Origin: Viridibacillus soli
Lineage (GTDB): Bacteria; Bacillota; Bacilli; Bacillales_A; Planococcaceae
Assembly (NCBI RefSeq): GCF_016612995.1
Contig: NZ_JAEOAH010000005.1
Coordinates: forward strand, 62,001-126,000
Length of the DNA: 64,000 nucleotides
Direction of reading: 5' to 3'
The translations under genes and the position numbers were made by a program. Shown piece by piece: positions 27,489 through 39,056 of the stretch. A model generated the notes under the pieces. It was given only the letters and a program-made list of their open reading frames with translations, ran no database searches and was not told where the DNA came from. The first letter of the stretch is position 1. Every line of letters begins with the position of its first letter.

Positions 27489-27767
27489 TTATAAGTATTC
27501 TCTTTGAATGTTTAGACATTCCCAATCGGGATTCGTTTCAAGAAACGAAAGAGCACGGGTGAGTTCACGATCTGCTGCATCTTTGGAAGAGGCCACAGTA
27601 ACAATCGCAAGCAATGCTCTTTGCCAAACATCTTGATGGTCAATTTCTGCTACGGAAACATTGTACCGCTGCTTTGTACGAGTAATCATACTTTGCAAGA
27701 CGGCACGTTTTTCCTTTAATGAATGGGCCGCAGGGATGAAGAATTCACACTCTGCGTAGACAATCAT
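27489..27767 (-). CDS. ylxP: YlxP family protein (DUF503)
   Basis: 92-aa ferredoxin-fold-like protein of the DUF503 family, found next to infB and rbfA in most Firmicutes and suspected to act in ribosome assembly. The family sequence [20 protein letters not shown] is present near residue 14, and [19 protein letters not shown] in the middle. It overlaps the infB stop by four bases (ATGA), showing coupled translation. Confidence 0.93.
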   Translation of the reverse strand: MIVYAECEFFIPAAHSLKEKRAVLQSMITRTKQRYNVSVAEIDHQDVWQRALLAIVTVASSKDAADRELTRALSFLETNPDWECLNIQREYL

Positions 27768-30430
27768 TTACGTATGATTTCTTCCATAACGAATGCTTCA
27801 ATAACATCTTCTGTTTTAATATCATTGAAATTTTTAATTGTAAATCCACATTCATAACCTTTAGCAACTTCTTTTGCATCGTCTTTAAAACGTTTTAGAG
27901 AATCTAATTCGCCCTCAAAAATAACGATTCCTTCGCGGATGATACGAACGCCACTATCTCGAGTGATTTTACCTTCAGTTACGTATCCACCAGCAATTGT
28001 ACCTACTTTAGATACTTTGAATGTTTCACGAACTTCTGCAGAACCGATTACTTTTTCTTGGAATTCAGGATCTAGTAAACCTTTCATTGCAAATTCGATT
28101 TCTTCGATAACTTTATAAATAATGCGGTGTAAACGGATATCTACGCCTTCAGCTTCTGCTGCACGTTTTGCATTTGTATCTGGTCGTACGTTGAAACCAA
28201 TAACAATTGCATTTGATGCAGCTGCTAATGAAATATCAGATTCTGTAATCGCTCCAGCACCTGTGTGGATGATACGTACGTTTACGCCTTCTACATCGAT
28301 TTTCATTAATGAAGCGGCCATTGCTTCTACTGTACCTTGAACGTCAGCTTTAACAATTAAGTTTAATTCTTTCATATCGCCTTGGCTCATTTGTTCGAAT
28401 AGGTTATCAAGTGTTACGCGTTGTTTTTCAGAGCGTTGTGCTTGAATAGCCGTCATCGCACGTGCTTCCCCTACTTGGCGAGCTGTTTTTTCATCTTCGA
28501 ATACTACGAAGCGATCTCCGGCTTGAGGAACTTCACTTAAACCTGTAATTTCCACTGGCGTAGAAGGACCTGCACTTTTCACACGACGACCAATATCATT
28601 GACCATTGCACGAACACGTCCGAAAGCATGCCCAACTACAATTGGATCACCAATTTGAAGTGTACCGTTTTGTACTAATAAAGTAGCGACAGAACCGCGG
28701 CCTTTATCAAGTTGAGCTTCTATAACAGTACCGATAGCTTTGCGTTTAGCATCTGCTTTTAATTCGCCTACTTCTGAAACTAATAAGACCATTTCAAGTA
28801 GAGAATCAATACCGTCACCTTTTAATGCTGAGATTGGAACGAATATTGTTTCGCCACCCCAAGCTTCAGGTACTAGACCATGCTCAGTTAATTCTTGCAT
28901 TACGCGGTCAGGATTCGCTGATAGTTTATCCATTTTGTTTACTGCAACAATAATAGGAACTTCTGCAGCTTTAGCATGGTTGATTGCTTCAACTGTTTGA
29001 GGCATTACACCATCGTCAGCAGCTACTACTAAAATTGTTAAGTCAGTAACTTTAGCTCCACGTGCACGCATTGTAGTGAAGGCTGCGTGGCCTGGTGTAT
29101 CTAAGAATGTGATTTTTTTATCGTTTACGACTACTTGGTACGCGCCGATATGTTGTGTGATACCACCTGCTTCTCCAGCAGTTACTTTAGTGTTACGGAT
29201 TGAATCAAGTAATGTTGTTTTACCATGGTCAACGTGCCCCATAATTGTTACAACTGGTGGACGTTCTTTAATATCTTCAGGTTTTGACTCTTCTTGAGTA
29301 TCTTCGAAGTAAGTTTCTAAGTCTGTTACATCGATACGAACTTCTTCTTCGACTTCCACACCATAATCAGCACAGATTAGTTCGATTGCATCTTGTTCAA
29401 GCTCTTGGTTAATTGTTGCCATTACACCAAGCATGAATAATTTTTTAATAATTTCAGATGGTTCACGGCCTAATTTTTTCGCTAGTTCGCCTACTGATAA
29501 TGATTCAAAGAAAGTGATTTTTTCTGGTAATTCTTTTTTCACTGCAGGTACAACTGGTTGCGGTCTGTGTTTACGTCGTTGACCACCATTAATACCTGGT
29601 TTTCTTCTCTGATTGAAGTTACGGTTGCCACCTTGTTGGTTTGATTGGCCACCAGGACCACGGTTTGTGTTGCGGTTTTGGCTTGAATTTGAACCTGGTT
29701 TTGCGCTCGAATTTGCAGCCGGTTTTGAATTTGTGTTAGAGCCGTTATTCGGTCTTGGGTTCGAGTTTGAACCGTTATTTGGTCTTGAGCTCGAATTAGA
29801 GCCGTTATTCGGTCTTGGGTTCGAACCGTTATTTGGTCTTGAGCTCGAATTAGAGCCGTTATTCGGTCTTGGGTTCGAACCGTTATTTGGTCTTGAGCTC
29901 GAATTAGAGCCGTTATTCGGTCTTGGGTTCGAACCGTTATTTGGTCTTGAGCTCGAATTAGAGCCGTTATTTGGTCTTGGGTTCGAATTCGTTTTCGCGC
30001 CTGAATTTGTGTTCGGTCTTGTATTCGTATTTGCACCATTATTTGGTCTTGAATTCGAATTAGATCGGTTGTTTGAATTTGTGTTTGAGTTTGAGTTGTT
30101 TTTTGAAGTTGAATTGTTATTCATAGTACTTCCTTGAGTAGTATTTTGGTTTGGTTGAGCAGCGCTAGGTTGTTGCATATTACCGTCTTTTCTAGCGTTC
30201 GGACGATTCCCTTGTTGTCCTCTGTTTTGGTGCTCAGGTTTTTTTAATCCTTGTGATGATTGTGCGTTGATTTTCATTTTAAATACACCATCTAGTTTGC
30301 TAACTGCATCTTTTTCTAACGTAGACATATGGTTTGTGACGTTAATTTGTAGCTTTGAAAGCTGATCAATAACTTCTTTACTTGACTTATTTACTTGTTT
30401 CGCATATTCATGGACGCGTAATTTTGTCAT
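27764..30430 (-). CDS. infB: Translation initiation factor IF-2
   Basis: GTPase that brings initiator tRNA to the 30S subunit. The 888-aa protein starts with an IF2_N domain ([20 protein letters not shown]), followed by a long Asn/Ser/Pro/Arg low-complexity region (about residues 85-285) with an 18-aa tandem repeat. A second IF2_N domain ([20 protein letters not shown]) precedes the G domain: [12 protein letters not shown] near residue 398, DTPGHAAF and NKMDKLS. Domains II-IV follow and look standard. The low-complexity linker is the only odd part. Confidence 0.97.
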   Translation of the reverse strand: MTKLRVHEYAKQVNKSSKEVIDQLSKLQINVTNHMSTLEKDAVSKLDGVFKMKINAQSSQGLKKPEHQNRGQQGNRPNARKDGNMQQPSAAQPNQNTTQGSTMNNNSTSKNNSNSNTNSNNRSNSNSRPNNGANTNTRPNTNSGAKTNSNPRPNNGSNSSSRPNNGSNPRPNNGSNSSSRPNNGSNPRPNNGSNSSSRPNNGSNPRPNNGSNSSSRPNNGSNSNPRPNNGSNTNSKPAANSSAKPGSNSSQNRNTNRGPGGQSNQQGGNRNFNQRRKPGINGGQRRKHRPQPVVPAVKKELPEKITFFESLSVGELAKKLGREPSEIIKKLFMLGVMATINQELEQDAIELICADYGVEVEEEVRIDVTDLETYFEDTQEESKPEDIKERPPVVTIMGHVDHGKTTLLDSIRNTKVTAGEAGGITQHIGAYQVVVNDKKITFLDTPGHAAFTTMRARGAKVTDLTILVVAADDGVMPQTVEAINHAKAAEVPIIVAVNKMDKLSANPDRVMQELTEHGLVPEAWGGETIFVPISALKGDGIDSLLEMVLLVSEVGELKADAKRKAIGTVIEAQLDKGRGSVATLLVQNGTLQIGDPIVVGHAFGRVRAMVNDIGRRVKSAGPSTPVEITGLSEVPQAGDRFVVFEDEKTARQVGEARAMTAIQAQRSEKQRVTLDNLFEQMSQGDMKELNLIVKADVQGTVEAMAASLMKIDVEGVNVRIIHTGAGAITESDISLAAASNAIVIGFNVRPDTNAKRAAEAEGVDIRLHRIIYKVIEEIEFAMKGLLDPEFQEKVIGSAEVRETFKVSKVGTIAGGYVTEGKITRDSGVRIIREGIVIFEGELDSLKRFKDDAKEVAKGYECGFTIKNFNDIKTEDVIEAFVMEEIIRK
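29739..29990 (-). repeat. 54-bp tandem repeat inside infB
   Basis: Units start at 29739 (60 bp, with a 6-bp insertion), 29799, 29853 and 29907, then a partial unit from 29961. Each 54-bp unit encodes 18 residues built from PRPNNGSN and [10 protein letters not shown]. The copies are nearly identical at DNA level, which suggests recent expansion by slippage or recombination. The multiple of three keeps the frame open. Confidence 0.95.
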
Positions 30431-30444
30431 GTATTCACCCCCGG

Positions 30445-30756
30445 TTAGATTTCGTTGAGAAGCTCGGACAGTTTTTTTGCAAAACCGTTATCCACGATGG
30501 CCAATGAGACCCTTGCGTCTTTCCCAGTGGCATGTCCGAGATCGTATCTAGTCCCGAACTCCTGCAACTCAACGTTGAAAGAATGACATTTATCTTGCAT
30601 TTTTTTGCGCGTATTAGCAGAGGCATCCGTTGCTAGAACGACAAGCTTTGCACTGTTATTACGCACTTCTTTAATAACTTGTTCTTCACCTGAAACGATT
30701 TTACGAGCTCGTGCAGCTAATCCAAGTAAATTCAAAATAGATTGCTCTGGCGTCAT
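30445..30756 (-). CDS. ylxQ: L7Ae family kink-turn RNA-binding protein (YlxQ)
   Basis: 103-aa relative of ribosomal protein L7Ae that binds kink-turn RNA. The motif [21 protein letters not shown] at the N-terminus and [16 protein letters not shown], then [16 protein letters not shown], are characteristic. It overlaps rnpM by four bases and precedes infB by 14 bp, the standard position in Bacillales. Confidence 0.93.
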   Translation of the reverse strand: MTPEQSILNLLGLAARARKIVSGEEQVIKEVRNNSAKLVVLATDASANTRKKMQDKCHSFNVELQEFGTRYDLGHATGKDARVSLAIVDNGFAKKLSELLNEI

Positions 30757-31031
30757 ATTAACGACTCCTTGCGAATGACCTTTAAAAGATCTTCATATAC
30801 TTGTTCAGGAATTTCAGCTTCTAATTGGTGCTTCAGGACATTTCTCTTTTTCGCTTCTGTAACGGCTACTTCGGATTTTGAAACATAAGCACCGCGACCA
30901 GATTTCTTGCCTGTAACATCTACCGAAACTTCTCCTTCTTTTGAACGAACGACTCGGATCATTTCTTTTTTAGGAAACATTTCGCCAGTTGCTACACATT
31001 TTCGTAAAGGAATTTTTCTGTTTATCGACAT
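30753..31031 (-). CDS. rnpM: RNase P modulator RnpM (YlxR, DUF448)
   Basis: 92-aa basic RNA-binding protein of the YlxR family, recently shown to bind and modulate RNase P in B. subtilis. The signature RKCVATGEMFPKKEMIRVVR is present at residues 10-29, followed by GRGAYVSKSEVAV. It lies between nusA and ylxQ as expected. The molecular role is taken from the family and not from anything unique in this copy. Confidence 0.93.
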   Translation of the reverse strand: MSINRKIPLRKCVATGEMFPKKEMIRVVRSKEGEVSVDVTGKKSGRGAYVSKSEVAVTEAKKRNVLKHQLEAEIPEQVYEDLLKVIRKESLI

Positions 31032-31114
31032 AAGAACACACCTTCCATATAGCGTAAGAACTTTTGGTCACCTTGGTTCTATAAAAGACGCCGTATGTGA
31101 CCAAATGTTTTTAC

Positions 31115-32257
31115 TTATTCTTCGTCGTCTTTATATAAATCAATCTCTACATCATCTTCTACAATTTCATCGTCTTGCGGTTCTTCGTAGATAGCCGTTA
31201 TAGATTGACTTGGAAAAATGCCTAATTCTCTTGCATCTGTTTCACTTTTAATATCAATTTTCCAACCAGTTAATTTCGCTGCAAGACGCGCGTTTTGACC
31301 GCGTTTACCGATTGCCAATGATAATTGATAATCTGGTACTACTACTGTAGTAGATTTTTCTTCTTCATTCACTTGTACATCAAGTACTTTTGAAGGACTA
31401 AGTGCATTCGCAACAAATACAACTGGATCTTCTGACCATTCCACGATATCGATTTTCTCACCGTGTAATTCGTTAACAATTGTTTGAACACGAGCACCTT
31501 TTGTACCTACACATGAACCGACTGGATCGATTTCTTCATTGTGTGCAAATACAGAGATTTTAGAACGATCGCCAGCTTCGCGAGCAATTGACTTGATTTC
31601 TACAATACCTTGGAAAATCTCAGGAACTTCTAACTCAAATAAACGTCGAAGTAAGCCAGGGTGTGTACGTGAAACATATACTTGAGGTCCACGTGAAGTA
31701 CGTTCTACTTTTGTGATATATACTTTAATACGCTCATGTGGTTGATACGTTTCGCCTTGGATTTGTTCATTTTGAGGAAGAACCGCCTCGACTTTACCTA
31801 AACCAACGTAAATATTACGAGGGTCTAAACGTTCCACAATACCATTTACGATATCATCTTCACGATCTACGTATTCTTCATAGACGATACCACGTTCTGC
31901 TTCGCGGAAGCGTTGGGTAACGATTTGTTTTGCTGTAGTTGCAGCAATACGACCGAAATTACGTGGTGTTTCTTCTTGTTCCACGATATCACCGATTTCA
32001 AAAGCAGGGTTGATTACTTGTGCATCTTCTAAAGAAATTTGCAAGCGATCATCTTCTACAACTTCTACAACATCTTTTCTTGAATACAAGTGCATTGTTC
32101 CGCGTGCAAGGTTTAAATCTACACGCACGTTTTGCGCTTGGTTGTAGTTCTTTTTATATGCATTAATAAGTGCTGCCTCGATTGCTTCAATAATGATATC
32201 TTGAGAGATACCTTTTGCTTCAAGTGCATTTAACGCACCAACCAACTCTTTACTCAT
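31115..32257 (-). CDS. nusA: Transcription termination/antitermination protein NusA
   Basis: RNA polymerase-associated factor controlling pausing and termination. The 380-aa protein has the N-terminal polymerase-binding domain (residues 1-125), an S1 domain, and two KH domains including VDPVGSCVGTKGARVQTIVNE-type sequence near residue 245 and SLAIGKRGQNARLAAKLTGW near residue 315. As in other Firmicutes it lacks the C-terminal acidic repeats of E. coli, ending with a short acidic tail. It follows rimP by 20 bp. Confidence 0.96.
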   Translation of the reverse strand: MSKELVGALNALEAKGISQDIIIEAIEAALINAYKKNYNQAQNVRVDLNLARGTMHLYSRKDVVEVVEDDRLQISLEDAQVINPAFEIGDIVEQEETPRNFGRIAATTAKQIVTQRFREAERGIVYEEYVDREDDIVNGIVERLDPRNIYVGLGKVEAVLPQNEQIQGETYQPHERIKVYITKVERTSRGPQVYVSRTHPGLLRRLFELEVPEIFQGIVEIKSIAREAGDRSKISVFAHNEEIDPVGSCVGTKGARVQTIVNELHGEKIDIVEWSEDPVVFVANALSPSKVLDVQVNEEEKSTTVVVPDYQLSLAIGKRGQNARLAAKLTGWKIDIKSETDARELGIFPSQSITAIYEEPQDDEIVEDDVEIDLYKDDEE

Positions 32258-32277
32258 TATCTATTTCACTCCTACTA

Positions 32278-32760
32278 TTAACTTTCTGCGGAAAAGTCGA
32301 TTGCTAAACGGGCTAATGCAATTTTTTCTTTTTCAATAACGACTTTAATTTTTCTAGTTTTAATCATAACGTCAAGCTCTGCACCTGCGTCTGTATAAGA
32401 TCTTAAATAACCTTCAAATACTTTTATACCATTAATGGCTTCATATGATTTAATATGCACGAATTGACCTACAGCCTTTTCAAAATCGGCTTCTTTTTTT
32501 AGTGGTCGTTCTGCCCCTGGAGATGATACTTCAAGGAAATAATTTTGTTCTATTGGATCTGTTTCATCCAATTTCAAACTTAATAATTCACTTACTTGAG
32601 CACATTGTTCAATGTCTATGCTGCCTTCAGGATTATCAATGTAAACGCGTAAAAACCAATCGCGTCCCTCTTTAACGAATTCAACTTCGACTAATTCGAG
32701 ATTTAAGCCTTCTACTATAGGCGTTGCAAGTTGTTCTATTTCTGAGATAACTTTGCTCAT
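32278..32760 (-). CDS. rimP: Ribosome maturation factor RimP
   Basis: 160-aa factor needed for 30S subunit assembly. The N-terminal domain (VEFVKEGRDWFLRVYIDNPE, then VSELLSLKLDETDPIEQNYF) and the conserved LEVSSPGAERPLKK are plain. The ATG at 32760 lies seven bases after AGGAGG; six in-frame codons upstream lack a ribosome site. First gene of the nusA-infB operon, with a candidate promoter at 32858-32886. Confidence 0.95.
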   Translation of the reverse strand: MSKVISEIEQLATPIVEGLNLELVEVEFVKEGRDWFLRVYIDNPEGSIDIEQCAQVSELLSLKLDETDPIEQNYFLEVSSPGAERPLKKEADFEKAVGQFVHIKSYEAINGIKVFEGYLRSYTDAGAELDVMIKTRKIKVVIEKEKIALARLAIDFSAES

Positions 32761-32795
32761 ACAATCCTCCTGACTCACTTCATGTTGTCATAACA

Positions 32796-32825
32796 ACAGA
32801 AAAGAGCGGGAAATCCCACTCTTTT
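32796..32825 (-). terminator. Hairpin terminator of polC inside the rimP leader
   Basis: A 12-bp stem with one G-T pair (32800-32811 with 32814-32825) and a minimal loop, ending in TCTTTTCTG on the minus strand. It lies downstream of the rimP promoter, so rimP transcripts must read through it. Confidence 0.65.
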
Positions 32826-32857
32826 GCTAGCGTTCTATCAACAAATTAATTAAATAA

Positions 32858-32886
32858 ATGATAGCACAGTAAAGCCCAAAATGCAA
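32858..32886 (-). promoter_or_regulatory. Candidate sigma-A promoter for rimP-nusA-infB operon
   Basis: Minus strand TTGCAT (32886-32881), 17-bp spacer, TATCAT (32863-32858) with an upstream TG (extended -10). It is in the gap between polC and rimP. Confidence 0.65.
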
Positions 32887-32893
32887 ATAAACC

Positions 32894-35800
32894 CTAGAAC
32901 AGCGAGAGTTGGTTAGCATCTGGCATGCCTTCTAAACAACCGAGTTTATCCATGTATTCGATGAGCGTTTTTGAAACACGTCCACGTAGTTGCAAATCCT
33001 CTTTCGATAAAAACTCGCCATTTTCTCGCGCATTTACAATTGCTAACGCAACGTTATTCCCTAGACCAGGAATCGCATTAAACGGCGGAATCAAGCTATC
33101 GCCATCAATAACAAATTCTGTCGCTTTTGAGCGATATAAATCAATCTTCTGGATATGATATCCACGTTCACACATTTCAAGAGAAATCTCGAGTACAGTT
33201 AGTAAACTTTTTTCTTTCGTTGAAGCTTCTAATCCTTTTGCATCGATTTCATCAATTTTTGATTTAATCATTTGCGAACCATTAACCATTGCAATGAGAT
33301 CAAAGTCAGATGCACGAACAGTAAAGTATGCGCAGTAATAAAGAATTGGGAAATGTACTTTAAAATATGCTATACGCACAGCCATTAATACATATGCAGC
33401 AGCATGGGCTTTCGGGAACATGTATTTAATTTTTTTACATGAATCGATATACCATGCAGGTACTTTATTAGCCTTCATTTCCGCTTCAAACTCTTCTGAT
33501 AAGCCTTTTCCTTTACGCACTGACTCCATAATTTTGAAGGCTAAAGATGGATCCAATCCTTGATAGATTAAATACACCATAATATCATCACGACAACCGA
33601 TTACTTCTGATAACACACAAGTACCGTTTTGAATTAATTCGCTAGCATTGCCTAACCATACATCTGTACCATGGGACAATCCAGAAATTTGGACTAGTTC
33701 TGAGAATGTTGACGGCTTCGTTTCCTCTAGCATTTGGCGAACAAATCGTGTACCAAATTCGGGAATACCTAATGTCCCTGTTTTACAATTGATTTGCTCT
33801 GCTGTAACACCGAGTGATTCTGGTCCATTGAAGATTTGCATAACATCCCTGTCATCAGTCGGAATCGTTTTAGGATCAATACCAGATAAATCTTGTAACA
33901 TACGAATAACCGTCGGATCATCATGTCCGAGTATATCCAGTTTCAATACATTATCATGGATCGAGTGGAAGTCGAAATGGGTTGTTTTCCATTCTGAATC
34001 CTGCGCATCTGCTGGGAACTGAATTGGTGAGAAATCGTAAATATCCATATAATCAGGAACTACGATAATACCACCAGGGTGCTGCCCTGTTGTTCGTTTT
34101 ACACCAGTACAGCCTTGTACAAGTCGATCCACTTCAGCACCACGGAAATTCAGATTATGATCACCTGCATAACCTTTTACATAACCATATGCTGTTTTCT
34201 CTGCCACCGTACCGATTGTTCCCGCACGATATACATACTCTTCACCGAATAATACTTTCGTATAGTTATGAGCTTGAGGCTGATATTCACCGCTGAAATT
34301 CAAATCGATATCAGGAACCTTATCTCCTTTAAATCCAAGGAAGGTTTCGAACGGAATATCATGGCCGTCTTTTTGGTACGGCGTGCTACATTCAGAACAA
34401 TCCTTATTTGGTAAGTCAAAGCCTGAACCAACAGAACCATCATCAAAAAATTCAGCGTGCTGGCAGTTTGGACAAATATAATGTGGTGGCAATGGATTTA
34501 CTTCTGTAATTTCCATCATCGTCGCAACAAGCGACGAACCAACAGACCCCCTAGATCCTACCAGATATCCATCATTTAATGATTTCTTCACGAGCTTATG
34601 TGAAATTAAATAAATAACAGCGAAACCGTGACCAATAATCGATTTCAACTCTTTCTCAAGTCGTGCTTCAACAACTTCTGGTAAATTAGGACCGTAAATA
34701 GAATGAGCCATATCGTAGCTCATATTACGTACTTCATCTTCGGCGCCTTCAATTTTCGGTGTATAGAGCTCATCTTTAACCGGTTTCACATCACCAATCA
34801 TATTAGCGATTTTCTGCGGATTGGTTACGACGATTTCTTTTGCAATATCCTCACCCAAAAAAGCAAAGGCATCGAGCATTTCGTTTGTCGTACGGAAATG
34901 TACTTTTGGTAGTGAGTGACGATTTAATGGATTTGCTCCACCTTGAGAGCGTATTAATATTTGGCGGAAGATAGCGTCATTCTCATTTAAATAATGGACA
35001 TTTCCCGTTGCTACAATCGGCTTGTCTAATTTTTTACCTAGCTTTATGATCTTACGAATGATATCTTCTAAGTTCCATTCATCACGTACAAGTTCACTTT
35101 CAATTAAATGTGAATAAACGGCTTTCGGATGTACTTCTAAATAATCATAGAATTTCGCAACTTGCTCTGCTTCTTCCATTGATTTTTGCATAACTGTGGT
35201 AAAAACTTCACCTTTATCACATGCAGAACCGATGATTAAGCCTTCGCGGTATTTGGTCAGCATTGAGCGTGTAATACGCGGTATACGATAAAATGTTTGG
35301 ATATGAGAGAAGCTAACTAACTTAAAGAGGTTTTTTAAACCAACATTATTGACAGCTAAAATCGTACAGTGCGTTGGTCGAGCTCGTTTGTATGAGTCGC
35401 CTCCACCTATATGTTCGTTAAAATCATCGTGGTATTTAATGCCCAATGCATCAGCTTCTTTTAATAGATGTAATAGCAAGAAGCCTGTTGCTTCAGTATC
35501 ATAAATGGCACGGTGATGTTGTGTTAAGTCGATATTGAATTTTTTACATAAAGTATTTAATCGATGACTTTTCATTTCTGGATGTAAAAAACGTGCCAGT
35601 TCCAATGTATCAATAACTGGATGATTCATATGGTCAATGCCCGCTTTTTTATAGGCTTCATAAAGGAAACCTATATCAAATGATGCGTTGTGAGCAACGA
35701 CGATGCCATCGCCAATGAATTCATGGAATTTTTTAATCATATCGACAACTTCAGGAGCATCTCTTACCATATCATCTGTAATACTTGTTAATTCAATCGT

Positions 35801-37228
35801 TGTTGCAGAAAGAGGATGATGCGGGTTAGCGAAACTTTCGAATGTATCTACGACTTCACCATTCACAATTCTTACTGCAGCAAGCTCGATAATCGTATCG
35901 TAAGCGGCTGATAACCCTGTTGTTTCTACGTCAAAGACAACGAATGTATCGGTTTCAAGTAGGCGATGTTGTTCATCGTACGCGATTGGTATACCATCAT
36001 CTACAAGATTGGCTTCTAGGCCATATAAAATTTTAATGCCATATTTCTTACCCGCGTTATATGCATCTGGGAAAGATTGCGCAACAGCATGGTCAGTTAT
36101 AGCAATTGCTGGGTGACCCCATTTTGCCGCTTGTGCTACGAGCGCATCAACGGAAGAAACTGCATCCATTTGACTCATTGGTGTATGAAGATGGAGCTCT
36201 ACACGTTTTTCACCTTCCGGGGCAGTATCTTTACGTAAGACGGGTCTGATTTCCATTATATCTTGTGCCATAACGATTAAATCACGAACAAATGTATCAT
36301 TTTGAACGGAACCACGCGCTTTTACCCACATACCCTTTTTAGCTTGCTGCATAAGTGCCGCGTCTTCTTTATCACGAGAAAACATTTTCACTAAAATGGA
36401 GTCAGTGTAATCGGTAATTTTCAATGTCAAGAGTGAACGACCACTGCGCAATTCTTTCACTTCAGCATCGAAGACAAACCCTTCAATTGTAATGCGACGT
36501 TCTTCATCTTGAATTTGTTGAATTTCCATCATTGGCTCATCTTGTTTTATAGGAATACCAAGCTGGAATGGACGATCCGAAACATCGACGCCACCCGGAT
36601 TGTCCTTGCGTTCTTTTTCACGTTTTTGCATATCTTCAACTGCTTTTTTCGCAAACGCTTCTTCTTCTATACGGCGTTGCTCTAAAAAGGCTATTTGTGC
36701 TTCCGCTAACGCTTCAGTTGATTCATTGAGCTGGAAATCAATAGGCATATGTGGGAAACCATATTTTTCATAAGCATCAGCTAAGATATCTGTATATTTT
36801 TTCTTAAGTGTCATCATTTCAAGCTCTTGTTGACTAGTAATCATCATCTTCTGACCATTCCACTCTGGCAGCTGTTTCACAAGTCCTTCTCGCAGAGGTG
36901 GTGAAAGTTCATCGATGTCTTCAATCACTTTCAACCAATAATCTGTTACAAGTTCTTTTGAAATAGCTTGCTGTGGAGCTTGAATATCCAATTCGATTTG
37001 AGCGATTTGTGCAAAAGCTTGCGTTAAGCGTGTTTGAAATTCAAGAAACACACGGAATGGTAAAATGGCAGACAGCTTGAGTGAAAAACGCCAAACTCGT
37101 TCTTTTTTGTGTACGGTCATTCTAGCTAATTCTGCAGCTTCGAAATAAGGCATATAAACGTCTTCTGTTAAATTAATTTGTTGTAGCAATCGTTGGAATT
37201 TCAACTTTGCGTCTTGCTCGTTCGTCAT
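32894..37228 (-). CDS. polC: DNA polymerase III subunit alpha, PolC type
   Basis: Replicative polymerase with built-in proofreading, 1444 aa, the usual size in Bacillales. The order is N-terminal region, OB domain, PHP domain ([13 protein letters not shown] near residue 341), inserted DnaQ-like exonuclease ([11 protein letters not shown] near 428, [20 protein letters not shown]), rest of PHP, a zinc-binding site (CPNC ... CSEC near 918) and the polymerase core ([13 protein letters not shown] near 972 with catalytic Asp residues). The helix-hairpin-helix region ([18 protein letters not shown]) ends the protein. Downstream is a hairpin terminator. Confidence 0.97.
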   Translation of the reverse strand: MTNEQDAKLKFQRLLQQINLTEDVYMPYFEAAELARMTVHKKERVWRFSLKLSAILPFRVFLEFQTRLTQAFAQIAQIELDIQAPQQAISKELVTDYWLKVIEDIDELSPPLREGLVKQLPEWNGQKMMITSQQELEMMTLKKKYTDILADAYEKYGFPHMPIDFQLNESTEALAEAQIAFLEQRRIEEEAFAKKAVEDMQKREKERKDNPGGVDVSDRPFQLGIPIKQDEPMMEIQQIQDEERRITIEGFVFDAEVKELRSGRSLLTLKITDYTDSILVKMFSRDKEDAALMQQAKKGMWVKARGSVQNDTFVRDLIVMAQDIMEIRPVLRKDTAPEGEKRVELHLHTPMSQMDAVSSVDALVAQAAKWGHPAIAITDHAVAQSFPDAYNAGKKYGIKILYGLEANLVDDGIPIAYDEQHRLLETDTFVVFDVETTGLSAAYDTIIELAAVRIVNGEVVDTFESFANPHHPLSATTIELTSITDDMVRDAPEVVDMIKKFHEFIGDGIVVAHNASFDIGFLYEAYKKAGIDHMNHPVIDTLELARFLHPEMKSHRLNTLCKKFNIDLTQHHRAIYDTEATGFLLLHLLKEADALGIKYHDDFNEHIGGGDSYKRARPTHCTILAVNNVGLKNLFKLVSFSHIQTFYRIPRITRSMLTKYREGLIIGSACDKGEVFTTVMQKSMEEAEQVAKFYDYLEVHPKAVYSHLIESELVRDEWNLEDIIRKIIKLGKKLDKPIVATGNVHYLNENDAIFRQILIRSQGGANPLNRHSLPKVHFRTTNEMLDAFAFLGEDIAKEIVVTNPQKIANMIGDVKPVKDELYTPKIEGAEDEVRNMSYDMAHSIYGPNLPEVVEARLEKELKSIIGHGFAVIYLISHKLVKKSLNDGYLVGSRGSVGSSLVATMMEITEVNPLPPHYICPNCQHAEFFDDGSVGSGFDLPNKDCSECSTPYQKDGHDIPFETFLGFKGDKVPDIDLNFSGEYQPQAHNYTKVLFGEEYVYRAGTIGTVAEKTAYGYVKGYAGDHNLNFRGAEVDRLVQGCTGVKRTTGQHPGGIIVVPDYMDIYDFSPIQFPADAQDSEWKTTHFDFHSIHDNVLKLDILGHDDPTVIRMLQDLSGIDPKTIPTDDRDVMQIFNGPESLGVTAEQINCKTGTLGIPEFGTRFVRQMLEETKPSTFSELVQISGLSHGTDVWLGNASELIQNGTCVLSEVIGCRDDIMVYLIYQGLDPSLAFKIMESVRKGKGLSEEFEAEMKANKVPAWYIDSCKKIKYMFPKAHAAAYVLMAVRIAYFKVHFPILYYCAYFTVRASDFDLIAMVNGSQMIKSKIDEIDAKGLEASTKEKSLLTVLEISLEMCERGYHIQKIDLYRSKATEFVIDGDSLIPPFNAIPGLGNNVALAIVNARENGEFLSKEDLQLRGRVSKTLIEYMDKLGCLEGMPDANQLSLF

Positions 37229-37261
37229 TTTCCCACCTACCTTTTGTAAAAAATACTGCTA

Positions 37262-37292
37262 AATAAAGAAAAGAAGTACATTAAAGTACTTC
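37262..37292 (-). terminator. Terminator after proS
   Basis: A 7-bp stem GAAGTAC / GTACTTC (37273-37292), followed by TTTTCTTTATTT on the minus strand, lies just before polC. Confidence 0.65.
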
Positions 37293-37311
37293 CCCCTTGA
37301 CTCATTCGACA

Positions 37312-39018
37312 TTACTCCGCGTTAAAAAAGTTATTTAAACGATCGAATAGCTCTTCTTTAGCCCATTCGAAAGTTTCGCCTGAATGTCTAAATTTCACTT
37401 CTAAAATACCTTCAGATGCTTTTTTACCAACAGTAACACGAACTGGTAAGCCGATTAAATCTGCATCCGCAAATTTAACACCAGCACGCTCTTTACGATC
37501 ATCATATAAAACATCGTAGCGATATGATTGTAATAGCTTGTACGTATCCTCAGTTAAATTCTTTTGAGCTTCGTCTTTTTCATTCACTGAAATTAAGTGA
37601 ATATCATAAGGCGCAATTTGTTTTGGCCAAACAAAGCCGTAGTTATCTTGGAATTGTTCTGCAACTGCAGCTAATACACGTGATACACCAATTCCGTAAC
37701 AACCCATGATAAATGCTTGTGCACGTCCATTTTCATCAAGGAATGTTGCTTTCATCGGTTCACTGTATGTAGTGCCCAGTTTGAAGACATGTCCAACTTC
37801 AATACCTTCCGCAAATTTAATTGTACCTTTACCATCTGGAGAAGGATCTCCAACTTGGATAAAGCGTAAATCTTCATAACGGTCAATGGCAAAGTCACGA
37901 CCTGGATTTACATTGATATAGTGGAATCCATCTTCATTTGCGCCACATACACCGTTGCGAATAGACTTAATAGCATTATCAGCAATTACTTTCACATTAA
38001 CTGGTAGTTTCACAGGTCCTAGAGAACCTACATGACTGCCTAGTAAGTCAAAGATAGCTTTGTCGTCAGCTAATTCAACAGAAGTAGCATCTAATGCATT
38101 TTTTAATTTTATATCGTTGATTTCGTGATCACCACGAGCTAATACAACTACTAGTTCATCATCTACATTAAACACTAATGATTTAATGCAAGCTTCTGCA
38201 GAAACGTTTAGGAATCCAACAATTTCTTCAATTGACTTTTGATCTGGTGTCACTACTTTTTCAAGCTCTTTCATAGCTTCATCTGAGTGCGTATATTCTA
38301 CATTCACTTCAGCCATTTCAATATTTGCTGCAAAACTTGATTCGTCAGAGTATGCTATTGTATCTTCACCGATTTCAGATAACACCATGAATTCATGTGT
38401 ACCTGAACCACCGATTGAACCTGAATCCGCAATAACTGCGCGGAAGTTTAAGCCAAGACGAGTGAAAATATTCGTATAAGCTTTCACCATATCATTATAT
38501 GTTTCATCTAAACTTTCACGTGTTGCATGGAATGAATAAGCGTCTTTCATAACGAATTCACGACCACGTAATAACCCAAAGCGAGGGCGTTTTTCATCAC
38601 GGAATTTATTTTGAATTTGGTAAAGTGTTAGTGGTAATTTTTTGTATGATTTTACTTCGTCACGTACTAAAGAAGTAATAACCTCTTCATGTGTAGCACC
38701 CAATGCAAAGTCACGATTATGACGGTCTTTTAAGCGCATTAGCTCTGGGCCATATGCTTCCCATCGTCCTGTTTCTTGCCAAAGCTCAGCTTGTTGTAAA
38801 GCTGGCATTAACAATTCGATTGCATCGATTGCTTCCATTTCTTCACGAACAATCTGTTCTACTTTTTTAAGTACTTTTGTACCAAGCGGTAAATAAGAAT
38901 ATACACCACTTGTATTTTGACGAATGAAACCTGCACGTAATAAGAGCTGATGGGACTTAACGTCAGCATCAGCAGGTATTTCGCGTAAGGTTGGGATAAA
39001 TGTTTTACTTTGTTTCAT
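37312..39018 (-). CDS. proS: Prolyl-tRNA synthetase
   Basis: Class II aminoacyl-tRNA synthetase, 568 aa, of the bacterial type with an inserted YbaK-like editing domain (about residues 220-400, including [20 protein letters not shown]). Class II motifs are visible: [39 protein letters not shown] and [13 protein letters not shown]. The ATG at 39018 follows AAGGTGTGG; four upstream codons lack a ribosome site. No T-box leader fits in the 38-bp gap to rseP. Confidence 0.96.
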   Translation of the reverse strand: MKQSKTFIPTLREIPADADVKSHQLLLRAGFIRQNTSGVYSYLPLGTKVLKKVEQIVREEMEAIDAIELLMPALQQAELWQETGRWEAYGPELMRLKDRHNRDFALGATHEEVITSLVRDEVKSYKKLPLTLYQIQNKFRDEKRPRFGLLRGREFVMKDAYSFHATRESLDETYNDMVKAYTNIFTRLGLNFRAVIADSGSIGGSGTHEFMVLSEIGEDTIAYSDESSFAANIEMAEVNVEYTHSDEAMKELEKVVTPDQKSIEEIVGFLNVSAEACIKSLVFNVDDELVVVLARGDHEINDIKLKNALDATSVELADDKAIFDLLGSHVGSLGPVKLPVNVKVIADNAIKSIRNGVCGANEDGFHYINVNPGRDFAIDRYEDLRFIQVGDPSPDGKGTIKFAEGIEVGHVFKLGTTYSEPMKATFLDENGRAQAFIMGCYGIGVSRVLAAVAEQFQDNYGFVWPKQIAPYDIHLISVNEKDEAQKNLTEDTYKLLQSYRYDVLYDDRKERAGVKFADADLIGLPVRVTVGKKASEGILEVKFRHSGETFEWAKEELFDRLNNFFNAE

Positions 39019-39056
39019 AAAAAACCACACCTTTTTGCGTTATTTATAATTTATTA

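Noticed and set aside
29539-30137. Long open frames on both strands over the infB linker
   Set aside because: They are shadows of the 54-bp repeat; composition is a frame-shifted copy of the Asn-rich region and no start signals exist.
39019-39056. T-box leader for proS
   Set aside because: The gap to rasP is only 38 bp with no room for specifier stem and antiterminator.
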